From contig JBGAQP010000003.1 in the NCBI GenBank assembly GCA_044220635.1, positions 124,001-188,000 of the forward strand: 64,000 nt of DNA, read 5' to 3'. The position numbers and the translations under genes were made by a program. Positions 1-9,506 of this stretch are shown piece after piece. A model generated the notes under the pieces. The model ran no database searches. It worked only from the letters and a program-made list of their open reading frames with translations, and had not been told where the DNA came from. The stretch is from JBGAQP01 sp044220635 (GTDB lineage Bacteria > Pseudomonadota > Gammaproteobacteria > Burkholderiales > Usitatibacteraceae). Every line of letters starts with the position of its first letter. Position 1 is the stretch's first letter.

Positions 1-1784
1 GCGCGGCGCGCGAGCGAGGCCTGCTCGCGCGCGGTCTCCGCCCGGTCCGTGCGCCACTCGATCACGCGCACGCGCCTGGCCGCGAGCGCCTCGCGCGCGA
101 GCGCCGCGACCTCCCCGACCGAGGCCGCAAGGCGGTGCTCGATGCCGAAGGCGCGCGTCGCCGCCTCGAGGTCGCAGCCCTGGGGCGTGCCGAAGAGCGG
201 CTCGAAGGCGCCCTCGTGCCGGGCGATCGGCAGGTGCGAGAAGATCCCGCCGCCGTCGTTGTTCAGGAGGAGGATCGCGAGTCCCTGGGTCGCTTCGCGC
301 GCCGAGCGCAGTCCGCCGAGGTCGTGCAGGAACGCGAGGTCGCCGGTGACGAGGAGGGTGGGCGCGGCGGTACCGATCGCCACGCCCGCGGCGGTGGAGA
401 TCGTGCCGTCGATGCCGTTCGCGCCGCGGTTGGCGAAGACCCGCACGTCGCGCTCCGCGCGCGAGGCGTACATCTCGGCCCAGCGGATCGGCATGCTGCT
501 CGCGAGGACAAGCGCGCCGCCCGCGGGCAGCGCGCCGCAGGCGGCGGCAACCGCCGCGGCCTCGTGAGGAGCCTCGCGGGCGAGGAGGCGGGCGCCGCGC
601 TCCGCCGCGGCGAGCAATCGCCGCCAATCGTCGGATGCGCCGGCCACACGCCGCGCCGAGGCCGCGAGCGCCGCGCAGAAGTCCCCCGTGGGCGCCACGA
701 CCACTTCGCCCACGATCGCGTCCGGGTCGCGGCGGCGCTCGTCGGGCTGCACCGCCACGAGGGGCGGGCGATGGCGCGCGAGCCATTGCGCGAGGACCTT
801 GGAGGTCGGGATGCCCCCGAAGCGAAGGACGAGGTCCGGCGCGAGCGCCGCGATCGCCTCGTCGCGCAGGAACAGGTCCGCGTGGGCGCAGGGGAGGTCG
901 CCTTCGCCCGCGGCGGCGAAGCGCAGCCCCGAGGCGATGTCCGCGAAGACCGGTGCCCCCAGCGCCTTGGCGAGCGCGAGCACGGCCCCCGCCTCTCCCG
1001 GCGAGGCGGCCTCGGGGCCCGCGAGGATGAGCGGGCGGCTCGCCTGCGCGAAGCGCGCGGCGAGTTCCGATGTCTTCGCGGCGCCCGGCGTGGCGACTCG
1101 CGGCTCGTGACGCTCGCCCTCCGCCGCGGCGCGCGCGCCGGGCGCGAGCTGCACCCAGCGCGCGTCGCACGCGGCCATCGCCGCGGGCTCGGGCACCAGC
1201 GGCTCGCGGAATGGAATGTTCAGGTGCACGGGGCCGGCGGGGCGAGAGCGCGCGGTCGAGCACGCCTCGGCCGCCCACTGCGCGGCGAGCTCGGCCGTGA
1301 CGCCCGCCTCGTCGGGGCACGGCAGGTCGCGGAAGGCGCGCGCGTGCGAGCCGTAGAGATGGAGCTGGTCGATCGTCTGGGGCGCGCCCGCGTTGCGCAG
1401 CTCCGGCGGACGGTCCGCGGTGAGCACGACGAGGGGGACTCCCGCGAGCGCGGCCTCGACCACCGCGGGGAGGAAATTCGCCGCCGCGGTGCCCGAGGTG
1501 CACAGGAGTGCGACCGGCGCGAGGGTGGCCTTCGCGAGGCCGAGAGCGAGGAAGCCGCAGCTCCTTTCGTCCACCTGCACGTGCAGCGCGAGCCGCGAAT
1601 CGGCGTGGGCGGCGAGAGCGAGCGGCGAGGAGCGCGACCCCGGGGCGAGGCAGAAGTGGCGCACGCCGCCGGCCACCAGCCCCTCGAGGAGAGCGCGCGC
1701 GAAGAGGAGGTTCGCCTCGGGAACCGCCGCGCCCGGCGCGAGGCCCGCGGGCTCGCGCACCGCCCTCTCCCCCGCGACGCTCAC
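1..1784 (-). CDS. menD: MenD, SEPHCHC synthase (3' end beyond window)
   Basis: ThDP-dependent enzyme joining isochorismate and 2-oxoglutarate in menaquinone synthesis. From a GTG at 1784 the minus strand stays open for 594 codons and runs off the left edge. The E. coli enzyme is about 556 residues, so little is missing. Visible MenD blocks are CLAPGSRSSPLALAA, VDERSCGF, CTSGTAAANF and LTADRPPEL near the N-terminus, RFGGIPTSKVLAQWL in the middle, and the ThDP-binding region late (VTGDLAFLHD, then LLNNDGGGIF). The GTG shares the bases GTGA with the menF stop, a 4-base overlap that implies translational coupling. The frame assignment is firm because the motifs are continuous; the exact start is chosen by the overlap. 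Confidence 0.93.
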   Translation of the reverse strand, partial: MSVAGERAVREPAGLAPGAAVPEANLLFARALLEGLVAGGVRHFCLAPGSRSSPLALAAHADSRLALHVQVDERSCGFLALGLAKATLAPVALLCTSGTAAANFLPAVVEAALAGVPLVVLTADRPPELRNAGAPQTIDQLHLYGSHARAFRDLPCPDEAGVTAELAAQWAAEACSTARSRPAGPVHLNIPFREPLVPEPAAMAACDARWVQLAPGARAAAEGERHEPRVATPGAAKTSELAARFAQASRPLILAGPEAASPGEAGAVLALAKALGAPVFADIASGLRFAAAGEGDLPCAHADLFLRDEAIAALAPDLVLRFGGIPTSKVLAQWLARHRPPLVAVQPDERRRDPDAIVGEVVVAPTGDFCAALAASARRVAGASDDWRRLLAAAERGARLLAREAPHEAAAVAAACGALPAGGALVLASSMPIRWAEMYASRAERDVRVFANRGANGIDGTISTAAGVAIGTAAPTLLVTGDLAFLHDLGGLRSAREATQGLAILLLNNDGGGIFSHLPIARHEGAFEPLFGTPQGCDLEAATRAFGIEHRLAASVGEVAALAREALAARRVRVIEWRTDRAETAREQASLARR

Positions 1785-3145
1785 GAACGCTCGGCGAACA
1801 GGCTGACGAAGGACGCCGCCTTGCGCGCGGTCTCTTCCCACTCCGCGGCCGGGTCCGAGCCGCGCACGATCCCGGCGCCGCCGAAGGCGGTCATGCGCCG
1901 GCCGCGCACGATCGCCGAGCGGATGGCGACCGCGAAATCGGCCTCGTCGACGCCGACCCAGCCGACGAGGCCCGCGTACCAGCCGCGGGAGCGCCCCTCG
2001 AGGGCGCGAATCTCGTCCATCGCCACTTCCCGCGGCGAGCCGCCCACCGCGGGAGTGGGATGCAGTGCGCCCACGAGGTCGGAGAGCCTCGCCGCGTCGC
2101 GCAGTCGCCCGCGGATCGGCGTCCAGAGGTGCAGCACGCCGGGCAGGGCCATGATCCCGGGCTCGGCGGGGAATTCGTGGGAGCGCAGGTGCGGGGCGAT
2201 CGCCGCGAGGATCTCCTCGCGCACGATGCGGTGCTCCCGGCCGTCCTTCTCGCTCGCGAGCAGCCGCGCGGCCTGGCGCGCCTCCTCTTCCTTCGTGCTC
2301 CCGCGCCGGATCGTGCCCGCGAGGCAGTCGCAGGCGAGCGCGGAGCCGTGCACGCGCACGAGCCGCTCGGGGCTCGCGCCCACGAAGGCGCTGTCGTCCG
2401 CGAAGCGCAGGCAGAACCGGAACCCGTGGGGGTCGCCCTCGTGGATGAGGTGCATGAGCCGCCAGGGGTCGATCGCCTCGCGCGCCTCGAGCACGAGGTC
2501 GCGCGAGAGCACGACCTTGCGCGCCGCTCCCGACTCGATGCGCCCGAGCACCGAGCGCACCGCCTCGATCCAGCGCTCGCGCTCCCGGGGCACGGCGCGC
2601 TCCTCGAGGTGGATGCGCGAGGCGTCGAGGCGTGCCTGCCGCGCGGCCTGGGCGAGGCGGGCGACGATCCGGCGCGCCTCGCGCTCGGGCGTGCCGAGCA
2701 CCGTGACCTCGGTGCGCCCGCTCGCCTGGCGCAGGAGCACCCGCGGCAGCACGAAGCGCGCCGCCTCGCCGCAGGGCCATCCGGGATTCGCGGCGTTGCG
2801 CGGGTCGAACGCGAGCCCGCCGAGGTAGCGCGCGTAACGGGCATCCGCCCCGCGGCCGAAGAGCGACTCCAGGTTCTCGCGGGCGCGCTCGAGCGCCTCG
2901 AGCGCGGCGGCGAGGCCCGCGCCCGCGGGCACGATCCGCTCGTCGATCGCGCCGAGCGCGAGCCAGCGCTCGCCGCCGCCGAGGGAATCGGACCAGCCCG
3001 CCTGGGGCATCAGCGTCGCGTCCGCGCCGAGAGCGCCCGGCAGGGCGTAGAGGGATTCGCAGTCGATCGACGCGCCGAGCCCCGCGCTCGCCAGGCGCGG
3101 CTCGGGGGCGATCGACGCCATCACTTCATTCAAGGGAGCCGGCAC
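1781..3145 (-). CDS. menF: Isochorismate synthase MenF
   Basis: Converts chorismate to isochorismate, the first committed step toward menaquinone, and feeds MenD next to it. The 454-residue protein has the chorismate-binding C-terminal domain with RKVVLSRDLVLEA (the lysine that activates water), ERLVRVHGSALACDCLAGT, EKDGREHRIVREEI, LHPTPAVGGSP and RGWYAGLVGW, as in MenF, EntC and PchA. Pairing with menD makes MenF the best name. The start is a GTG at 3145; an in-frame ATG lies eight codons further in and could be used instead, as neither has a clear Shine-Dalgarno. A TATACT -10-like box reads toward the gene at 3176-3171, in the short gap after queA. Confidence 0.93.
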   Translation of the reverse strand: MPAPLNEVMASIAPEPRLASAGLGASIDCESLYALPGALGADATLMPQAGWSDSLGGGERWLALGAIDERIVPAGAGLAAALEALERARENLESLFGRGADARYARYLGGLAFDPRNAANPGWPCGEAARFVLPRVLLRQASGRTEVTVLGTPEREARRIVARLAQAARQARLDASRIHLEERAVPRERERWIEAVRSVLGRIESGAARKVVLSRDLVLEAREAIDPWRLMHLIHEGDPHGFRFCLRFADDSAFVGASPERLVRVHGSALACDCLAGTIRRGSTKEEEARQAARLLASEKDGREHRIVREEILAAIAPHLRSHEFPAEPGIMALPGVLHLWTPIRGRLRDAARLSDLVGALHPTPAVGGSPREVAMDEIRALEGRSRGWYAGLVGWVGVDEADFAVAIRSAIVRGRRMTAFGGAGIVRGSDPAAEWEETARKAASFVSLFAERS

Positions 3146-3208
3146 GGTTTCGTGATGGGATTGGAGCGGAAGTATACAAGCTGGCCCCGCCGGGGCATTG
3201 ACGAAAGT

Positions 3209-4243
<1,035 letters not shown>

Positions 4244-4249
4244 GGGCCG

Positions 4250-4257
4250 ATTATAAT
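4250..4257. promoter_or_regulatory. Symmetric -10 element shared by queA and tRNA-Leu
   Basis: The 8-base palindrome ATTATAAT contains TATAAT on both strands: 4255-4250 toward queA and 4252-4257 toward the tRNA. Normal -10 to start spacing would put the queA transcript start on its ATG and the tRNA transcript start about 10 bases before the mature 5' end. No good -35 hexamer is visible on either side. The element is the only AT-rich patch between the two divergent genes. Confidence 0.65.
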
Positions 4258-4273
4258 TTCCGCTCGCGTCCCG

Positions 4274-4360
4274 GCCGGGATGGCGGAATTGGTAGACGCA
4301 CGGGACTCAAAATCCCGCGGTGGCGACACCATGAGGGTTCGATTCCCTCTCCCGGCACCA
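4274..4360 (+). tRNA. tRNA-Leu (anticodon CAA)
   Basis: An 87-base gene with the acceptor stem GCCGGGA (4274-4280) pairing with TCCCGGC before an encoded ACCA end. The anticodon stem CGGGA/TCCCG encloses the loop CTCAAAA, so the anticodon is CAA (4308-4310), reading UUG. The long variable arm (GGTGGCGACACC region) marks it as a class II leucine tRNA. The T arm GAGGGTTCGATTCCCTC is intact. It lies divergent to queA and upstream of the peptide-export operon. Confidence 0.97.
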
Positions 4361-4441
4361 CCTTCGGGCCCGCGGCCCCCGTTTCGGTACACTCGCCTTG
4401 TCCGGGACCCGCCCGGACGGACGACCAGGGGGAGGCGAGGC

Positions 4442-4966
4442 GTGCGCAAGGTCCTGTTCATCTTCAGCGAGCTCACCGACGGCGACGTCGACTGGCTCGC
4501 CACCGCCGGCGAGCGCATCCACGTCGATGCCGGCGCCACGCTCATCCCGCTCGGCGCCCGCGTCGACAACATCTGGTTCGTCCTCGACGGCGCGCTCGAG
4601 GTGCGCACCGCCTCGGGCGCGTCGCTCGCCACGCTCGCCTCGGGCGAGATCCTGGGCGAGATGTCGCTCGTCGACCCCGCGCCCACGGCGGTTTCCGTGG
4701 TGGTGACGGCGGACTCCACCCTCCTCAGGGTGCCCGACGCCCGGGTGCGCGCGAAGCTCGTGGAGGATTCCGCCTTCGCGGCGCGCTTCTACCGGGCGCT
4801 GTGCGTGTTCCTCGCCGACCGCCTGCGCCATACCACGCACCGGATGGGTTATGGCAAGCCCCTGGAGGACGAGAACGCGAAGGACGAGCTGACCGAGGAC
4901 CTCCTCGACAACGTCCACCTCGCGGGCGCGCGCTTCGACCGCATGCTCAAGCGCCTCGCGGGCTGA
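4442..4966 (+). CDS. Cyclic-nucleotide-binding-domain protein of the NHLM-type export locus
   Basis: A 174-residue single-domain protein with the CRP-like beta-roll and no DNA-binding helix-turn-helix. The core reads VDNIWFVLDGALEVR, then SGEILGEMSLVD, then VSVVVTADSTLLRVP, followed by C-terminal helices. The phosphate-binding cassette GEMSLVDPAPTAVSV lacks the arginine that normally holds the cyclic phosphate, so nucleotide binding is doubtful. The GTG start at 4442 is supported by a strong AGGGGGAGG about 6 bases upstream. It is first in a tight run with the mini-adaptor and two ABC exporters. Such domains occur fused to or beside peptide exporters in cyanobacteria and NHLM loci, so a role in gating export is inferred. 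Confidence 0.8.
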   Translation: MRKVLFIFSELTDGDVDWLATAGERIHVDAGATLIPLGARVDNIWFVLDGALEVRTASGASLATLASGEILGEMSLVDPAPTAVSVVVTADSTLLRVPDARVRAKLVEDSAFAARFYRALCVFLADRLRHTTHRMGYGKPLEDENAKDELTEDLLDNVHLAGARFDRMLKRLAG

Positions 4967-4972
4967 GGCGCC

Positions 4973-5140
4973 ATGCCCGCGGGCGACCCCTCGCTCTTCC
5001 GCAAGGCGGCGCTCGAGCGCCTCGCCTCGCCCGAGCGCCTCGACGCGCGCCCGGTCCTGCCGGCCTATCCGCGCGCACTCCTCGCGCTCCTCGCCGTGCT
5101 CGCGCTCCTCGTCTTGGCCTTCGCCGCATGGCTGCCGTAG
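4973..5140 (+). CDS. 55-residue miniature or truncated NHLM/HlyD-like secretion adaptor
   Basis: ATG at 4973, 6 bases after the previous stop, to TAG at 5138-5140. The cytoplasmic N-terminus contains SLFRKAALERLASPERLD, which resembles the opening of the HlyD-like secretion protein of NHLM bacteriocin systems. A single hydrophobic helix (residues about 34-54, LLALLAVLALLVLAFAAW) follows, and then the protein stops. The coiled-coil and barrel domains that normally reach the outer membrane are absent, and no remainder is visible in any nearby frame. The last 13 bases overlap the start of the peptidase exporter, so a late frameshift relic is unlikely. It may act as a small membrane docking partner or be a decayed adaptor. 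Confidence 0.7.
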   Translation: MPAGDPSLFRKAALERLASPERLDARPVLPAYPRALLALLAVLALLVLAFAAWLP

Positions 5141-7350
5141 CCGCGCCTGCCGCGGGGCCGCCCGCCGCGGCGCCGCGCCTCGCGGACACGCCCCTGCGGC
5201 GGGTGCCCACGGTGATGCAGCTCGAGGCCGTCGAATGCGGCGCGGCCTCGCTCGCGATGGTGCTCGCCTTCCACGGGCGCCACGTGCCGCTCGAGGCGCT
5301 GCGCTCGGAGTGCGGCGTCACGCGCGACGGGAGCAAGGCGGGGGGGCTGCTGCGCGCGGCGCGCAGCTACGGGCTCGTCGCGCGCGGCTTCCGCAAGGAG
5401 CCGGGGGAGCTCGCCGCGCTGCCGCTGCCCGCGGTCCTCTTCTGGAACTTCAACCACTTCGTCGTCCTCGAGGGCTTCCGCGAGGGGCGTGCCCTGCTCA
5501 ACGATCCCGCGCTGGGACGGCGGCGCGTGGACGCCGCCGAGTTCGACCAGGCCTTCACCGGCGTGGTGCTCACCTTCGAGCCGGGGCCGGAATTCGCCCC
5601 CGGCGGCGAGCCCTATTCGGTCCTCGCGTCGCTGCGCAGGCACTTCACGGGACTCGCCGCGCCGGTGGCGCTCGCGGTGCTCCTCGGCCTCGCGCTCGTC
5701 GCGCCCGCGCTCGCCCTGCCCTGGCTCATGGGGCGCTTCGTCGACGAGGTGCTCGCCGCGCGCCTGCCGGGCGTGGCCGAGGCGCTCGTGCTCGGGCTCG
5801 TCGCCGCCGCGCTCGCGCGCGGCGCCCTCACCTGGCTGCAGGGGCAGGTGCTCACCGCGGCCTTCGCGCGCGCTTCCCTCGCCTCCGCGCGGCGCTTCTT
5901 CGCCCGGGCGCTCGCGCTGCCCATGGACTTCTTCGTGCAGCGCTCGCCCGGCGAGATCGCCGCGCGCGTCGAGCTCAACGAGCGCGTCGCCGAGACCGTC
6001 TCCGCGGACCTCGCCTTCGTCGTGCTCGACCTCGCGACGGCGGCGTTCTACCTCTTGCTGATGCTGCGGCTCGACGCGGGGCTCACCGGGCTCGTCGCGG
6101 CCTGCGTCGCGGTCGAGCTCCTGGCGGTGCGCGCGCTCGCCGCGCGCACGGCCGACGTCTCGCAGCAGCTCTCGGTGCAGGCGGGCCGGATCGCGGGCAC
6201 CGCCGCCGGGGGGCTCGCCAACATCGAGAGCGTGAAGGCGGGCGGGCAGGAAGGCGCGCTCTTCCTGCGCTGGCTGGGCCTGCAGGTGCGGTTCGCGAAC
6301 ACCGCGCTCGAGGCCGAGCGGCTCACCTTCGCCCTCTCGCAGGTGCCCGCCATCGCGGGCCTCGTCGCGCAGCTCGGCGTGCTCGGCTGGGGGGCGGTGC
6401 GCATCATGCAGGGCGCGTTCAGCGTCGGCGACCTCGTCGCCTTCCAGGTGCTGCTCGCGGGCTTCACGGCCCCGGTGCACGCGCTCTACGACGCGGTGCA
6501 GAAGGTCCAGGCGCTGCGCGGCGACACGGCGCGCATCGACGACGTGCTCAACCACCCCGCCGAGCCGGGGGTGGCGGTCGTCGACGACCCGCCGAGCGCG
6601 GTTTCCGGCGCGCGACCGCGCGCGATCGAGTTCCGCGACGTGAGCTTCGGCTACGCGAAGGGCGGCGTGCCCCTCATCGAGGGCTTCAACCTCCGCGTGT
6701 GGCCGGGCTCGCGCGTGGCGCTCGTGGGCGCTTCGGGCTCGGGGAAGTCCACGCTCGCGCGCCTCGCCGCGGGGCTCTACCGGCCGTGGTCGGGCGAGAT
6801 CCTCTTCGACGGCCGGCCCCGCGAGGCGTACGTGCGCGAGGAGCTCGCGCGCGCCCTTGCCTACGTGGACCAGGACGTCGTCCTCTTCGAGGGGAGCGTG
6901 CGCGACAACCTCACGCTCTGGGACCCCGCCGCCGAGGACGAGGTGATCCGCGCGGCCGCGCGCCACGCCGCCATCGAGGACGAGATCGGCGGGCGGCCGG
7001 GCGGCCTCGACGCCCCGCTGCAGGAAGGGGCGCGCAACCTGAGCGGCGGCCAGCGCCAGAGGATCGAGATCGCGCGCGCGCTCGCCCGCGGCCCCTCGAT
7101 CCTCGTGCTCGACGAGGCCACGAGCGCGCTCGACCCCGCCACCGAGGCGATCGTCGAGGCGAACCTGCGCCGGCGCGGCACCACCTGCCTCGTCATCGCG
7201 CACCGCCTGTCCACGGTGCGCGACGCCGACGAGATCCTCGTGCTCGAGGCGGGGCGCGTCGTCGAGCGCGGAACCCACGCCGAGCTCGCGGCGATCCCCG
7301 CGGGGCGCTATGCCGCGCTCGTCGCGGGCGAGTCGCAGGCCCTGTCGTGA
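5128..7350 (+). CDS. NHLM-type ABC exporter with C39 leader peptidase
   Basis: A 740-residue protein that removes double-glycine leaders and exports the peptide. The N-terminal C39 peptidase has Q31, catalytic C37 (QLEAVECGAASLAM), H110 (FWNFNHFVVLEG) and D126 (LLNDPALG), all intact. A six-helix membrane domain follows (about residues 150-450), then an ATPase with GASGSGKST near residue 534, LSGGQRQRIEIARAL near 638, LVLDEATSALD near 658 and a switch histidine in VIAHRLS. The ATG at 5128 overlaps the mini-adaptor gene by 13 bases. Its natural substrate is probably the GG-leader peptide encoded at 9507-9746. The naming follows the NHLM bacteriocin transporter pair; the peptidase-exporter function itself is clear. 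Confidence 0.92.
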   Translation: MAAVAAPAAGPPAAAPRLADTPLRRVPTVMQLEAVECGAASLAMVLAFHGRHVPLEALRSECGVTRDGSKAGGLLRAARSYGLVARGFRKEPGELAALPLPAVLFWNFNHFVVLEGFREGRALLNDPALGRRRVDAAEFDQAFTGVVLTFEPGPEFAPGGEPYSVLASLRRHFTGLAAPVALAVLLGLALVAPALALPWLMGRFVDEVLAARLPGVAEALVLGLVAAALARGALTWLQGQVLTAAFARASLASARRFFARALALPMDFFVQRSPGEIAARVELNERVAETVSADLAFVVLDLATAAFYLLLMLRLDAGLTGLVAACVAVELLAVRALAARTADVSQQLSVQAGRIAGTAAGGLANIESVKAGGQEGALFLRWLGLQVRFANTALEAERLTFALSQVPAIAGLVAQLGVLGWGAVRIMQGAFSVGDLVAFQVLLAGFTAPVHALYDAVQKVQALRGDTARIDDVLNHPAEPGVAVVDDPPSAVSGARPRAIEFRDVSFGYAKGGVPLIEGFNLRVWPGSRVALVGASGSGKSTLARLAAGLYRPWSGEILFDGRPREAYVREELARALAYVDQDVVLFEGSVRDNLTLWDPAAEDEVIRAAARHAAIEDEIGGRPGGLDAPLQEGARNLSGGQRQRIEIARALARGPSILVLDEATSALDPATEAIVEANLRRRGTTCLVIAHRLSTVRDADEILVLEAGRVVERGTHAELAAIPAGRYAALVAGESQALS

Positions 7351-9491
7351 CCGATCCCGGGCTCTCCTACCGGGCGACCTCGCTCCACGGCGCGCTGGGG
7401 CTGCTCGCGCCGGCGCTCGGCGCGGCCGCGCCCGGAGGCGAGGCGGCGACCGGCGAGGACGCGCGCGCGGTCGAGGACCAGGCCCTCGCGATGGGGCTGC
7501 GCTCGCGCCCGGTGCTCCTCGACGGGCGCTGGTGGCGCGAGGGCGCGACGCCGCTGCTCGCCCGCGTGGCCGAGCGCCGCCGCGCCCCGCGCGCGGACGA
7601 GCCCGCCGTGCCCGGGGGCACGGGCTGGGTCGCGCTCCTGCCGCGGGGGCTCGCGGGCTACCGCATGGTGGCGCTCGACGCCACGGGCGAGGGCCGCCTC
7701 GAGTGGCCCGTGGACGAGGACCTCGCGCGGCGCCTCGCGCCCTTCGCCTGGGCCTTCCACCGCCGCTTCGAGCCGCGCGCGCTCTCGACGCTCGACGTGC
7801 TCGGCTTCGCGCTCGCCCATGCGCGCGCCGACGTGGCCGTGCTCGTCCTGGCGGGGCTCGCGGCCGCGCTCGCGGGCCTGCTCACGCCCGTGGCCACGGG
7901 GCTGCTGATCGACCGCGCGATTCCCGCGGGCTCGCTCGCCACGGCGGCGGCCCTGGTCGCGGGGCTCGCGGCCGCGGGGCTCGCGATCGTGGCGCTCGGC
8001 ATCCTGCGCCGCTACGCGGTGCTGCGCTTCGAGGCGCGCACGGCGGTGGCGGTCCAGGCGGCCGTGCTCGACCGCGTGATCGGCGCGCCCGCGCGCTTCT
8101 TCCGCGCATTCTCGAGCGGGGACCTGGCGCTGCGCCTCTCGGCGGTGAACGCCGTGCAGCGCACCGTGACGGGCGCGTCCATCGGCGCCTTCGTCACCGC
8201 GATCTTCCTCGGGGCGAACCTGCTGCTCATGCTCGCCTACAGCGCGCGCCTCACCGCGGCGGCCCTCGGCGTGGTCGCGGTCGCGGCACTCCTCTCGGTG
8301 GCGCTCGGTTTCGGGCGGCTCGCGATCGGGCGGCGGATCGAGGCCGCCGACGGCAGGCTCTCGGCGATGGCCTTCGAGGTCTTCGCGGGCATCGCGAAGC
8401 TGCGCGCCGCGGCGGCGGAGTCGCGCGCCTTCGGCAACTGGTCCGCGCGGCGAACGCAGTTCGGAGCGCTCAACCGCGCGAGCGCGCGGCTCACGAACCT
8501 CGAGACGGCGATGCTCTCGATCCTGCAGCCCGCGGCGGTCACGCTCGTGCTCTGGCTCGCCTGGCGCCTCGCGCAGGACCCGGCGGCGAGGGCGCTGACC
8601 GTGGGCGAGTTCGTCGCCTTCCAGGCGGCGATGTTCGGCCTGCTCGGGGGCGTGCAGGCGATCGTCGCCACGGGGATCGACCTCGCGGCCCTGCAGTCGG
8701 TCTGGGAACGCGCCCGCCCGATCCTCGCGACACCCCCGGAGGACGCGGGGCGCGGCAAGCGCCGCCACCGGCCCGCGGGAGCGATCGAGCTCTCGGGCGT
8801 GTCCTTCGCCTATCCCGGAGGGCCGGAGGTGCTCTCCGGGATCGACCTCGCGATCCGGCCCGGCGAGTTCGTCGCCATCGTCGGCGCGAGCGGCTCGGGG
8901 AAATCGACGCTGCTGCGCCTCATGCTCGGCTTCGAGTCGCCCGCGAGCGGCACGGTGCGATTCGACGGCCTGGACCTCGCCGGCCTCGACCTCGCGGCGC
9001 TGCGCGCGGGCATCGGCACGGTGCTGCAGGCCGGGCGCCTGTGGGCGGGCGACCTGCACACCAACATCGTGGGGGCCGCGGGCCTTTCGGTCGACGACGC
9101 CTGGGAGGCGGCGCGCTCGGCGGGCCTCGCCGCCGACATCGAGGCGATGCCCATGGGGATGTACACCCTGGTGGGGGAAGGCCTGAGCACGCTCTCGGGC
9201 GGGCAGCGCCAGCGGGTGCTCATCGCGCGGGCCCTCGTCGGCAAGCCCCGGATCCTGCTGCTCGACGAGGCGACGAGCGCGCTCGACAACCTGTCCCAGG
9301 CGACGGTGCTGGAAAGCCTCGAGAAGACCGCGGCGACGCGCGTGGTCATCGCGCACCGCCTCGCGACGGTGCGCCATGCCGACCGCATCGTGGTGCTCGA
9401 GCGCGGCCGGATCGTCCAGCAGGGGACGTTCCGGGAGCTGGCCGCCTCGCAGGGCCCCTTCGCCGCGCTGCTCGCGCGGCAGGTGGCCTGA
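7347..9491 (+). CDS. Second NHLM-type ABC exporter protein
   Basis: A 714-residue ABC protein coupled to the first by a 4-base GTGA overlap; GTG at 7347 is the start. Residues 1-150 form a domain without the catalytic cysteine (it includes RSRPVLLDGRWWREG and GYRMVALDATGEGRLEW), as in the second transporter of NHLM loci, where this region looks like a degenerate docking or peptidase-like domain. A six-helix membrane domain follows. The ATPase has GASGSGKST near residue 513, TLSGGQRQRVLIARAL near 616, LLLDEATSALD and VIAHRLAT, all intact. It probably forms a heterodimer with the peptidase exporter. Its stop lies 15 bases from the stop of the convergent leader-peptide gene. Confidence 0.9.
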   Translation: MTDPGLSYRATSLHGALGLLAPALGAAAPGGEAATGEDARAVEDQALAMGLRSRPVLLDGRWWREGATPLLARVAERRRAPRADEPAVPGGTGWVALLPRGLAGYRMVALDATGEGRLEWPVDEDLARRLAPFAWAFHRRFEPRALSTLDVLGFALAHARADVAVLVLAGLAAALAGLLTPVATGLLIDRAIPAGSLATAAALVAGLAAAGLAIVALGILRRYAVLRFEARTAVAVQAAVLDRVIGAPARFFRAFSSGDLALRLSAVNAVQRTVTGASIGAFVTAIFLGANLLLMLAYSARLTAAALGVVAVAALLSVALGFGRLAIGRRIEAADGRLSAMAFEVFAGIAKLRAAAAESRAFGNWSARRTQFGALNRASARLTNLETAMLSILQPAAVTLVLWLAWRLAQDPAARALTVGEFVAFQAAMFGLLGGVQAIVATGIDLAALQSVWERARPILATPPEDAGRGKRRHRPAGAIELSGVSFAYPGGPEVLSGIDLAIRPGEFVAIVGASGSGKSTLLRLMLGFESPASGTVRFDGLDLAGLDLAALRAGIGTVLQAGRLWAGDLHTNIVGAAGLSVDDAWEAARSAGLAADIEAMPMGMYTLVGEGLSTLSGGQRQRVLIARALVGKPRILLLDEATSALDNLSQATVLESLEKTAATRVVIAHRLATVRHADRIVVLERGRIVQQGTFRELAASQGPFAALLARQVA

Positions 9492-9506
9492 GGCGGCCGG
9501 CGGAAG

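Noticed and set aside
135..2828. A very long open frame on the plus strand opposite menD and menF.
   Set aside because: It is Arg/Glu/Gly-rich, lacks any domain pattern and mirrors two clear enzymes; high GC removes stop codons from opposite frames.
4973..5140. Sequencing frameshift in a full HlyD-like adaptor.
   Set aside because: No remaining adaptor sequence exists downstream in any frame; the exporter gene starts inside its last codons.
5065..9377. Long minus-strand open frames opposite both ABC exporters.
   Set aside because: They are complement shadows; the plus strand has complete peptidase, membrane and ATPase motifs.
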